NCBI RefSeq assembly: GCF_000969645.2
Contig: NZ_CP014222.1
Coordinates: 2,979,740-3,043,739, forward strand
DNA: 64,000 bases
Origin: Janthinobacterium sp. B9-8
GTDB lineage: Bacteria > Pseudomonadota > Gammaproteobacteria > Burkholderiales > Chitinibacteraceae
Direction: 5' to 3'
Notes under the pieces: model-generated
The model's database searches: none
What the model was told of the DNA's origin: nothing
The model's input: the letters and a program-made list of their open reading frames with translations, nothing else
Shown here: positions 25,230 through 32,202 of the stretch, piece by piece
Numbering within the stretch: the first letter of the stretch is position 1
Layout of the letters: each line of letters begins with the position of its first letter
Made by a program: the position numbers and the translations under genes

Positions 25230-25300
25230 TCCTCCCAGTGAAGCAAAGCGCTTTGCTTCATCTTGGGTTGCTTTCCCCGTATGCGGGGCTAAGATGCTCT
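25230..25300 (+). promoter_or_regulatory. Structured 5' leader upstream of chaA
   Basis: GAAGCAAAGC/GCTTTGCTTC (25240-25259) is a perfect 20-bp palindrome. Next to it CATCTT (25259-25264) can pair with AAGATG (25291-25296) around an inner CCCCG/GCGGGG hairpin (25275-25288). The whole sits about 105 bp before chaA and suggests an RNA regulatory leader. It does not match the Mn2+ riboswitch (yybP-ykoY) consensus that I know; class unknown. The earlier part of the gap, 24990-25229, shows no gene. Confidence 0.45.
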
Positions 25301-25375
25301 GTGCTCAATACGGCATATCTGTGCGCAATATTGTCGAACTCGCTATAAATCACTGACCTCACACTGGAGCATATT

Positions 25376-25408
25376 ATGTTGAATCTTTTTTCTCTGGCGT
25401 CGCGATGA
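25376..25408 (+). CDS. Upstream mini-ORF overlapping the chaA start
   Basis: ATG at 25376 with TGGAG 6 nt upstream encodes a 10-residue peptide (MLNLFSLASR) whose TGA overlaps the chaA ATG (ATGA). chaA itself has no visible Shine-Dalgarno, so its translation is probably coupled to this leader ORF. Confidence 0.5.
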   Translation: MLNLFSLASR

Positions 25409-26481
25409 AAGTAACACTACCTATCTGGACTATTGCCGCCCCCATCATCGCCTGGGCACTTTATCTTGCTCCCGGCCAAAGCTTGGGCGTGATCTATCTT
25501 GCGCTATTAACAATCGCTTTATTTGGCGGCGTTTTAGCTGCAGTACATCATGCTGAAGTGGTTGCTCACCGCGTAGGAGAGCCCTATGGCACCTTAGTTT
25601 TAGCGGTAGCGATCACCATTATTGAAGTAGCGCTGATTGTTTCTTTGATGATGGCAGGTGGCCCTGAAACCACCGCACTTGCCCGGGACACCGTTTTTGC
25701 CGCGGTGATGATTATTTTAAATGGTATTGTCGGCATGTGTTTATTGGCAGGTGCCGCTCAATATAAAGAGCAAACCTTCAGCCTTAATGGCATGAGTGCA
25801 GCCTTAACCACACTGGCAGCGATTGCCGTGTTAACGCTGATTTTGCCTAACTACACCACCAGTGCTCCCGGCCCTTTTTACACCTCTAGCCAGCTGATTT
25901 TTATCTCGGTCGTCACACTCGTGCTCTATGGCACTTTTGTTTTAGTGCAAACAGTAAGGCATCGTGATTACTTTCTGCCAAGTCACGGCGAAGATGATGA
26001 AGAGGCCCATGCTGCGCCTCCCTCTCTGCTGGAAACATCAATCAGCTCTGTTTTACTGCTCGTTTGCCTTGCCGCTGTGGTGTTATTAGCCAAAGCACTG
26101 GCACCCAGTATCGAGCTGGGCGTGGCAAATATGGGCGCACCTAAGGCGGTAGTGGGTGTGATTATTGCTGCTGTTGTGCTACTACCCGAAGGCCTTGCCG
26201 CATTGCGCGCAGCCCGGGCCAACCGCTTGCAAACCAGTTTAAATCTAGCTTTGGGATCGGCATTAGCCAGTATTGGCCTGACTATTCCTGCGGTAGCACT
26301 GGTCGCCTTGATGAGTGGGCTCACTCTCACTTTGGGCATTGATATCAAATCCACCGTGTTGTTGCTGCTTTCCCTCTTTACTACCATGTTGGCCTTAGGC
26401 ACAGGTAAAACAACGGTCTTGCCAGGTGTAGTGCTCTTGGTGATTTTTGCAGTCTATTTATTTGTGACCGTTATTCCCTAA
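25405..26481 (+). CDS. chaA: Ca2+(Na+):H+ antiporter ChaA
   Basis: A 358-residue inner-membrane antiporter of the CaCA superfamily with about 11 hydrophobic segments. The two alpha-repeat motifs are visible: GEPYGTLVLAVAITIIEVAL in the first half and an LPEGLAALRAARANRLQTSL block in the second. A cytoplasmic acidic/His loop (HGEDDEEAHA) separates the halves, as in E. coli ChaA. Role: calcium or sodium export and alkaline pH/salt tolerance. Translation is probably coupled to the 10-codon ORF that overlaps its start; structured RNA lies upstream. Confidence 0.92.
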   Translation: MKVTLPIWTIAAPIIAWALYLAPGQSLGVIYLALLTIALFGGVLAAVHHAEVVAHRVGEPYGTLVLAVAITIIEVALIVSLMMAGGPETTALARDTVFAAVMIILNGIVGMCLLAGAAQYKEQTFSLNGMSAALTTLAAIAVLTLILPNYTTSAPGPFYTSSQLIFISVVTLVLYGTFVLVQTVRHRDYFLPSHGEDDEEAHAAPPSLLETSISSVLLLVCLAAVVLLAKALAPSIELGVANMGAPKAVVGVIIAAVVLLPEGLAALRAARANRLQTSLNLALGSALASIGLTIPAVALVALMSGLTLTLGIDIKSTVLLLLSLFTTMLALGTGKTTVLPGVVLLVIFAVYLFVTVIP

Positions 26482-26534
26482 GCGATAAAACGGGCACCGC
26501 CTTAGCCGCCGTGCCCGCCAACAAGGAAATCAGT

Positions 26535-27041
26535 ATGCAATGGATTAACCGTATTTCAATCAGCAGCACGCTCATCGCAGCACTGTTTATCCCCCTCAGT
26601 GCACAGGCAAAAAATATCAATAGCAAGGACGCCCTTGCCTGCGTGGAATCATCTAAATGTGCCTATTTCTTTGATGTATATGCTGGCGATAAACTGCTGC
26701 GCCAAGAGCTGAGTAAAGTATTTAAAACGGCAGGCATGCCCTCACCGCGCTGGCTGGGTAAAGGCGTATCCACACCGATGACGCCCATTACCCTAGCACA
26801 AAAGCCTTATTTGCTCGGCTCAGTGTGCCAGCCACATAACTGCGGGCATTTAGTGAGCGTGCTTTACTCTCCAGAGCAAAAACGCGTGGTCGCCCACTAT
26901 AAGCCTGAAGAAGGAGCCGCCAAATGGTTGGGAGTGCCTAATGCCACCGAGCAGCAAATCCTTAATGAATTTGAAACCGCCGACAGCCCCTTGCAAAAAA
27001 AGCTGGATAGCCATCCTAAACTCCCCATCATCATTAATTAA
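26535..27041 (+). CDS. ivy: Ivy-family inhibitor of C-type lysozyme
   Basis: A 168-residue periplasmic protein. Signal peptide at residues 1-25 (ISISSTLIAALFIPLSAQA). The family loop CQPHNCGHLVSVLYS (CxPH-x-C type) that inserts into the lysozyme active site is present, together with two more Cys near the N-terminus (ACVESSKCAYF). It protects peptidoglycan from C-type lysozyme. The ATG at 26535 is preferred over an upstream extension because AAGGAA precedes it. It follows chaA by 53 bp and may be co-transcribed; a terminator closes it at 27102-27137. Confidence 0.85.
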   Translation: MQWINRISISSTLIAALFIPLSAQAKNINSKDALACVESSKCAYFFDVYAGDKLLRQELSKVFKTAGMPSPRWLGKGVSTPMTPITLAQKPYLLGSVCQPHNCGHLVSVLYSPEQKRVVAHYKPEEGAAKWLGVPNATEQQILNEFETADSPLQKKLDSHPKLPIIIN

Positions 27042-27101
27042 ATAGCAGGCCCAAAGCCAATAAGCTTATTTGCAATCACAGCGCAAAAAGCCGTAATATA
27101 C

Positions 27102-27137
27102 AAAATGCTCCAGGTTTCCACTTGGAGCATTTTTTTG
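27102..27137 (+). terminator. Intrinsic terminator after ivy
   Basis: AAATGCTCCA/TGGAGCATTT stem followed by a T-run. Confidence 0.88.
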
Positions 27138-27188
27138 CACTCAATATTTAAAATAAATCATCTTGTGCAATATTAATAAGGAAAAATA

Positions 27189-27551
27189 ATGGCTCGCGTG
27201 ATTATGCTATTAATGATTGCCGGCGCACTACAATTTGCCTGGAAACATTACGGCACAAGCCGGTCTAATACCGAATATAGCAGCACAAAAATGAGCCAGC
27301 TAGCCTCTGCAGTCAAGCCTGGCGAAGTGACAATGTATTCCACTACCGAATGCTTTTATTGTGTAGAAGCCAAATCGTGGCTCAATCAAAATGGCTTTGC
27401 TTTTACCGAATGCAATATGACAATCGATCCGCGTTGCCAGCAGGAATTTAACGCTTATGGCGCAATCGGCACGCCTTTTCTGATTGTGCGCGGCCACCAA
27501 ATGAAAGAAGGCTTTAGTACTGATGAGTTTTTGCAGGCCTTAAGCAGCTAG
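27189..27551 (+). CDS. Membrane-anchored glutaredoxin-like protein
   Basis: A 120-residue protein with an N-terminal hydrophobic segment (residues 3-19) serving as anchor or uncleaved signal, then a glutaredoxin fold: TMYSTTECFYCVEAK with the CxxC active site (C-F-Y-C) and the cis-Pro TPFLIV segment. It is a predicted thiol-disulfide oxidoreductase acting at the membrane. AAGGA precedes the ATG. No partner gene nearby suggests a specific substrate. Confidence 0.85.
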   Translation: MARVIMLLMIAGALQFAWKHYGTSRSNTEYSSTKMSQLASAVKPGEVTMYSTTECFYCVEAKSWLNQNGFAFTECNMTIDPRCQQEFNAYGAIGTPFLIVRGHQMKEGFSTDEFLQALSS

Positions 27552-27601
27552 CGGCTCTTTTAAATATCAATTAAAAATACATTTACAAAGGCCTATATGC
27601 A

Positions 27602-28177
27602 ATGAGCATCAACCCAATTCTGCTTGATTTTCCTGATCATTTTTCATCAAAGCGCTTAATGATGCGTTGCCCGCAAGCAGGGGACGGCGAGCTTGTTTTT
27701 GCAGCGATTAATGAATCCATCCATGCATTACGCCGCTTTCCTGCTTCATTACCTTGGGCTGTCTTTGAGCCATCTGTAGCCGCATCAGAAAGCTATTGCC
27801 GCGACAGCCATGCCCAATTTATTGCCCGCAGCGATTTGCCTTTCCTCATATTTCTAAAAGAATCCGGCCAGCTCATTGGCGCAGCAGGCTTGGTAAGAAT
27901 GGACTGGAATGTGCCCAAATTTGAAATCGGCTATTGGTGCCGCACTTCCTTACAAGGCTACGGCCTAATTACCGAAGCCATCCATGCCATTAGCCAATTT
28001 GCTTTCGAACATTTAAATGCCAGGCGTTTAGAGATTTTTGCAGATGATTTAAATACCGCCAGCTGGCGCGTGGCTGAAAAAGTTGGATTTGAGTTTGAAG
28101 GCATACTGAGAAATGAAAAAATTGATCCCGATGGCACGCTGCGCAATACGCGGGTTTACGCAAAAATTTCTTTGTAG
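27602..28177 (+). CDS. GNAT-family N-acetyltransferase (RimJ/RimL-like)
   Basis: A 191-residue acetyltransferase. The acetyl-CoA region is visible in the order beta-4 (LIGAAGLVRMDW), FEIGYWC, the QGYGLITEAIHAI pyrophosphate loop helix, and LNTASWRVAEKVGFEFEG, which is the typical RimJ/RimL/Acetyltransf_3 C-terminus. Substrate unknown (ribosomal N-terminus or small molecule). It follows the glutaredoxin gene by 50 bp and may be co-transcribed. One of four GNAT genes in this 4-kb stretch; they differ from one another. Confidence 0.85.
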   Translation: MSINPILLDFPDHFSSKRLMMRCPQAGDGELVFAAINESIHALRRFPASLPWAVFEPSVAASESYCRDSHAQFIARSDLPFLIFLKESGQLIGAAGLVRMDWNVPKFEIGYWCRTSLQGYGLITEAIHAISQFAFEHLNARRLEIFADDLNTASWRVAEKVGFEFEGILRNEKIDPDGTLRNTRVYAKISL

Positions 28178-28279
28178 CGGAAATGGATTACGTCGCTGCG
28201 TATAATCGCGATATAAATCAGCATCGCGGCATAGCTTATAAATACTCACAAATAAACCGGCTAACCATAAGCGGTGTAT

Positions 28280-28825
28280 TCATCCCCCCCTATTCACCTG
28301 CAATTTTGGCCAGATTTCCAGCCATTTTTTCTGTGAAATTCTCGCCTCAAAATCGGCTATTTTGGGGCGTTTAGGATTTAGAGTGATTTGTAAATGGCTC
28401 AGGTTTTCTAAAGCAAAGGGAGAAATAAAAGATTCATCTGGCTCTAGCCTAACGCCAACCGCCGTTTCTAACTCTGGCCAATAGGACATCGCATCTAGGG
28501 TATTTAAATACGACGCATCGCCATTGCGGCTATGCATTCTGGCCTGATTTTTAACCGACCAGAGCAGATCCGAATCTTGCCTCAAACGCTGCTCCAGCAC
28601 CCTATCCGCCTCTTCCGACATATCCTCAGCATTAAAATAAATGAGATCGATATCAGCTAAAGGCGTTGGCTCGGCGTAATCATGCAGCTGATCCCAAACC
28701 AGATTGCGAACAAAGCCCGCCGCAATACACCAATCTGGCAAACCCAGCTCTGCCGCCTGAAGCAACACTTGGCAGCGTAGATGATCGGCCTTTAGCCAAA
28801 GCGTTAATTGCTGATGAAAATTCAT
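28280..28825 (-). CDS. Nucleotidyltransferase-like protein (DUF925 / COG3575 type)
   Basis: About 181 residues. The motif pair GFVRNLVWDQLH and DIDLIYF resembles the G[GS]-x-D-x-D region of nucleotidyltransferase folds as seen in the DUF925 family. Activity of the family is not established. Two starts are possible: ATG at 28825 (used here) or a TTG at 28864 that would overlap the stop of the preceding gene as TTGA; neither has a strong ribosome binding site. It is the second gene of a minus-strand pair. Confidence 0.7.
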   Translation of the reverse strand: MNFHQQLTLWLKADHLRCQVLLQAAELGLPDWCIAAGFVRNLVWDQLHDYAEPTPLADIDLIYFNAEDMSEEADRVLEQRLRQDSDLLWSVKNQARMHSRNGDASYLNTLDAMSYWPELETAVGVRLEPDESFISPFALENLSHLQITLNPKRPKIADFEARISQKKWLEIWPKLQVNRGG

Positions 28826-28860
28826 AATGATCGATTGGGCGGATAAATCTGCGCAAGCTA

Positions 28861-29238
28861 TCAAGCTAATGCTGGAGCAATCACCACCTGCTCACCCATC
28901 GCAAACGAAGCCTTCTGAATTAAGCCATCGGCTACCTCATAAACACAGAGCATTTCTACCGTACCTTTTCCCTCGGGAAAATTACGCGTAATGCGCTCAT
29001 AATCCACCACAATCGGCCCCATTACCGTGCGCTGCAAAAGCTCAGCGTGTAAATCTGGCTCGGCAAATCGCACCAGCATCTTTGATCCCATCGCCACATG
29101 CCCCTCCACCAACAGCTCGCCATGCAGGGCAAACTGCTGAGCATCTGTAGCATAGGTTGCGAGCCAGGCATCGACATCTTTGGCGTTATAAGCATCCAAT
29201 TGGCGTTGAATAACATCGACAGGACTAAGTGATTGCAT
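28861..29238 (-). CDS. NTF2/SnoaL-like protein
   Basis: A 125-residue protein of the SnoaL/NTF2 cone fold: IQRQLDAYNAKDVDAWLATYA at the start, a VEGHVAMGSKMLVRFA middle and beta strands ending SFAMGEQVV. Such proteins bind or isomerise small hydrophobic molecules; the function here is unknown. It is immediately upstream of the nucleotidyltransferase-like gene, probably in one operon. Confidence 0.75.
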   Translation of the reverse strand: MQSLSPVDVIQRQLDAYNAKDVDAWLATYATDAQQFALHGELLVEGHVAMGSKMLVRFAEPDLHAELLQRTVMGPIVVDYERITRNFPEGKGTVEMLCVYEVADGLIQKASFAMGEQVVIAPALA

Positions 29239-29545
29239 TGTGGTTAATCCAATAGTTTGATCCCGAGCCGCTTATTCCTCGTGTCGCGGCTTCAAGAAGA
29301 TTTTTAAGCCCCGTTACTGAGAGTCGCGATATAAATCCACTTTGCGGAGATTGAAACGACTCACCCCCCAATAAACGGCCCAGTTAAAAATAGGTTTTCC
29401 TCCGTGAAACTCCGTGTTCTCTGTGGCCTCCGTGGTTCAAGATTTTGGTTTCCGCTGAGTAACATCAGTTAATCATTTACAAAGCTTTAGCCTAAGCGAT
29501 CCTACTAATAATAAACCAGATATTTAGCCTGCTCTTCGTCGTTCA
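29239..29545 (-). repeat. Intergenic region holding dispersed repeat copy C
   Basis: About 307 bp without a gene. 29398-29470 is copy C of the dispersed repeat, on the minus strand, sharing about 70 bp with copy B at 19026-19095 and a shorter core with copy A at 5025-5120. The rest (29239-29397) is unremarkable. Confidence 0.75.
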
Positions 29546-30067
29546 TCACGCAATCCCCTGCACTAAGCGCAGCTCTTGCAACTCCACCCCTGCCAACTCA
29601 AAAGTCTTAGATAGATCTGGCGTAAAGCCCGCCTTGGTATAAAACTGCAGCGCCCGCTGATTGCCTGCGAGCACCCAAAGGCTAAGCGCCTTAAAGCCCT
29701 GCTCCTGAATCAGCGCCTTGGCTGCGCAGTACAAAGCTAGTCCTACGCCTGCAGACCAGTGGGCGGGGCTAACGTATAAACTCCAGATTTCTGCCTGATC
29801 GCTTGCAGCATCTTCATCTCGGCAAGGGGCAAAAGAGATAAAACCCAATAGCCCATCGCCAGACTGAGCCACTAAGACTTGGCTGCTGCCCGTATTCAGC
29901 GCATTGCGCCACGTCGCCTCGCGCTTTTCGACCGATAATTGCGCCAGATAATCACTAGGCAATAAATCGCAATAAGCATACTGCCAGGAAAGCACATGGA
30001 TTTTAGCGATGCTCAGGCAATCATCCTGAGTAGCCTTTTTAATTTCATACACGAGTTCTAATGCCAT
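29546..30067 (-). CDS. GNAT-family N-acetyltransferase
   Basis: A 173-residue acetyltransferase (Acetyltransf_1 type): DGLLGFISFAP, AEIWSLYVSPAHWSAGVGLAL (CoA loop) and LWVLAGNQRALQFYTKAGF. Substrate unknown. ATG at 30067 with an AGGG-type ribosome binding site; 17 bp downstream of another GNAT gene on the same strand, so both are likely co-transcribed. Confidence 0.85.
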   Translation of the reverse strand: MALELVYEIKKATQDDCLSIAKIHVLSWQYAYCDLLPSDYLAQLSVEKREATWRNALNTGSSQVLVAQSGDGLLGFISFAPCRDEDAASDQAEIWSLYVSPAHWSAGVGLALYCAAKALIQEQGFKALSLWVLAGNQRALQFYTKAGFTPDLSKTFELAGVELQELRLVQGIA

Positions 30068-30084
30068 CTATTGCTACCCTAATG

Positions 30085-30531
30085 CTAAGCCGCAATAAGC
30101 TGCTTACTCATAAAATATTTACACCCTGTGACCGGATACGATGGCTGAATCCAGCCCACTTGGTAATTAAACTTTTCATAAAATGGTTGAGCCTGAAAAT
30201 TAAGCGTATCTAAAAGTGCAAATTGACAGCCTCGCTCAATTGCAGCCGCTTCTAATTGCGCCAATATTTTAGAGCCCATATCCTGCCCACGTAATGCCTC
30301 GCTCACCCAGATATTTTCAATGAGCAGCCATAGGCCAAATGTTCTGGCACTTGCCCCTGCCAATAACACGCCCTCTTCGTCACGAGCAGCAATCGCTAAA
30401 GGATATTTAGTTTTAACTTCCCAAAGCTCTTCATTAAATGCAGTGATTTTTTCTTCTAATTCTTCAAATAAAGCAGCAGGTGGATTTTGTAGGGTTTCGA
30501 TATTCATTAATTTAAGCCCAAGCAAAGACAT
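30085..30531 (-). CDS. GNAT-family N-acetyltransferase
   Basis: A 148-residue acetyltransferase. Visible: LLIENIWVSEALRGQDMGSKI (CoA loop), ERGCQFALLDTLNFQAQPFYEKFNYQ. The start could be ATG at 30531 or the internal ATG at 30507 (MNIETLQNPP); no clear ribosome binding site decides. First gene of the two-gene GNAT operon 30531-29546. Confidence 0.82.
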   Translation of the reverse strand: MSLLGLKLMNIETLQNPPAALFEELEEKITAFNEELWEVKTKYPLAIAARDEEGVLLAGASARTFGLWLLIENIWVSEALRGQDMGSKILAQLEAAAIERGCQFALLDTLNFQAQPFYEKFNYQVGWIQPSYPVTGCKYFMSKQLIAA

Positions 30532-30681
30532 TGAAAAATAATTTCAAATTAACAAAATTGTGCAGACCTAGCCATAAAGCCATCAATTTAAACGGGCTAA
30601 TCTACTCAAGATAGGTATCTTACAACAGCTGTATCAGTACTGAGGGAGTACAAAAATCGGGCATGCAACGACTTGCGCTCC

Positions 30682-31182
30682 CTACTCAACGACCTCTAAG
30701 CATTTCAAATACGCAGCAGCCTCGTCCAGCTCCGCCTCGCTAAATACCCGGATTCCTGCATCTTGCAACAGAGCTGTAGTGACTCCGGCTTGGGCGTGCT
30801 TCGTGCCAGTAAAACTACCATCGTAGATATAAGACGAGCCACAGGATGGGCTGCCTTCTTTGAGAATGGCGATTTGGATATTTTTTGCTTTTGCGATTGC
30901 CAAAGCCTGCTTGGCTCCGCTCGCAAAGGCTTGGCTCACGTCTTGACCATCGGATTCCAGCACCTGCGCCTCGCCCTGTAAAACTTGCCAGCCAGTACGC
31001 GCAGCAGCAATTTCTGCAGGGGGACGGGGAATAGGCAAACCTGCGGCCACTTCAGGGCAAACCACAATTAACCTGCCCTCTTTATTCCAAGCAGCCAACA
31101 CCGGGTGATCACTCGCTGCACCACTGCCGTTATACCGCACTGGCCGCCCCAATAAACAGGCGCTGACTAATACATATTGCAT
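30682..31182 (-). CDS. DUF523 family protein (TudS-like thiouracil desulfidase family)
   Basis: A 166-residue protein with the three family cysteines: VSACLLGRPVRYNG (Cys 9), VCPEVAAGLPIPRPP (Cys 42) and KEGSPSCGSSYIYDG (Cys about 113). In characterised members three Cys hold a [4Fe-4S] cluster that desulfurates thiouracil, so a role in thio-base clean-up or salvage is possible; the family is broad and the substrate here is not shown by the sequence. Confidence 0.85.
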   Translation of the reverse strand: MQYVLVSACLLGRPVRYNGSGAASDHPVLAAWNKEGRLIVVCPEVAAGLPIPRPPAEIAAARTGWQVLQGEAQVLESDGQDVSQAFASGAKQALAIAKAKNIQIAILKEGSPSCGSSYIYDGSFTGTKHAQAGVTTALLQDAGIRVFSEAELDEAAAYLKCLEVVE

Positions 31183-31251
31183 GCTGATTCCGTATTCAAT
31201 CTGTGTGGATAGCCTTGTCTCGCCCTTTGCGAAGGATCACTCAAACACTCG

Positions 31252-31701
31252 CTATGTGCGTACAGCCTCACGGCGCAAAAAAACCAGCTCTAAGGCTTCC
31301 GGGCCTTTAAAACAGCGCTGGTACTCTGCAAAACCAAACGCAGCATACAAAGTTAATGCAGGCTTGTTTTTTGCAGCCGTCGTAACCGTCGACTCAGCGC
31401 CTTGCCCAATGACAAACCTTAATAAGCAACTTGCCAAGCCTTTACGCTGATAGCCAGGCGCAACCACTAAAGAGCAGATATTCATTTCACACAAGCTAAT
31501 TACAGCAAGCAACACGCCTTCATCAGCAATGCCAAAGAAATGTTCATCGCTCTGCAAAATATCATCAAGCGTGGTGTTTAAAGGTGGAAAGTGTTTTGCA
31601 CCGATCAGCTCAGCCTCCTGAGCATAAGCCGCCATTTGTACCGCATGGATTCCTTTTGCCACACTCGGGTCCCGCTGCTGCAATCGCTCTACAACCAACA
31701 T
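31252..31701 (-). CDS. GNAT-family N-acetyltransferase
   Basis: A 149-residue acetyltransferase with the CoA loop in ICSLVVAPGYQRKGLASCL and the C-terminal ALTLYAAFGFAEYQR. The likely start is ATG at 31701, whose A overlaps the TGA of the OsmC gene (TGATG), so translation is coupled. A TTG codon sits one codon upstream. Substrate unknown. Confidence 0.83.
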   Translation of the reverse strand: MLVVERLQQRDPSVAKGIHAVQMAAYAQEAELIGAKHFPPLNTTLDDILQSDEHFFGIADEGVLLAVISLCEMNICSLVVAPGYQRKGLASCLLRFVIGQGAESTVTTAAKNKPALTLYAAFGFAEYQRCFKGPEALELVFLRREAVRT

Positions 31702-32177
31702 CAAGCTACTTCCCTAAACACCGGCTCGCAGCGCACTTCTGATTTAACCGAGTTTGCAATAAAGCATTCTTCATGCGCTTCTGTGTGCATTTGGGCTAGC
31801 TCTGCTTGGGTAGGCAGGCGAGTCCCTGAGAAACTCACTTCCGGCCTGAGCGTCACCACGGCCACCCATTTTTTCCCTGCTGCATTTTTAGCCATTTCAC
31901 CCACAGCCGCATCAAAGTAGCGATCGATGCAAAATTGATATTTGGCGGCAATCGATAAAAACCACAGCATATGGCAACTGGAAAGCGAGGCAATAAAAGC
32001 TTCTTCCGGGTCCAGTGCTGCGGCATCAGACATCGGTAAGGGTACGACATGAGGCGAAGAAGAGCCGGGGATTTCTAAGCCTCCATCAAAGCGCAGCAGA
32101 TGTTTTCTGCTATAGCGATTGCTTAAAAAATCCTGCTCACCGCGAAGCCAAAGAATTTCTGCTGTGTGCTGGGACAT
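31701..32177 (-). CDS. OsmC-family peroxide-reducing protein
   Basis: A 158-residue OsmC-fold protein. Two redox Cys are in SLSSCHMLWFL and HEECFIANSV, the usual peroxidatic/resolving arrangement of OsmC/Ohr proteins, and DPEEAFIASL precedes the first. Predicted to reduce organic hydroperoxides with thiols. First gene of an operon with the GNAT at 31252; GAGAG precedes the ATG. It is not the OsmC domain of the ycaO fusion at 37970. Confidence 0.88.
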   Translation of the reverse strand: MSQHTAEILWLRGEQDFLSNRYSRKHLLRFDGGLEIPGSSSPHVVPLPMSDAAALDPEEAFIASLSSCHMLWFLSIAAKYQFCIDRYFDAAVGEMAKNAAGKKWVAVVTLRPEVSFSGTRLPTQAELAQMHTEAHEECFIANSVKSEVRCEPVFREVA

Positions 32178-32202
32178 TAGGTCTCTCTTTTAAAATTACT
32201 TT

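Noticed and set aside
25240..25300. Mn2+ (yybP-ykoY) riboswitch before chaA
   Set aside because: The position fits, but the conserved loop sequences of that class are not seen; only the structural potential is reported.
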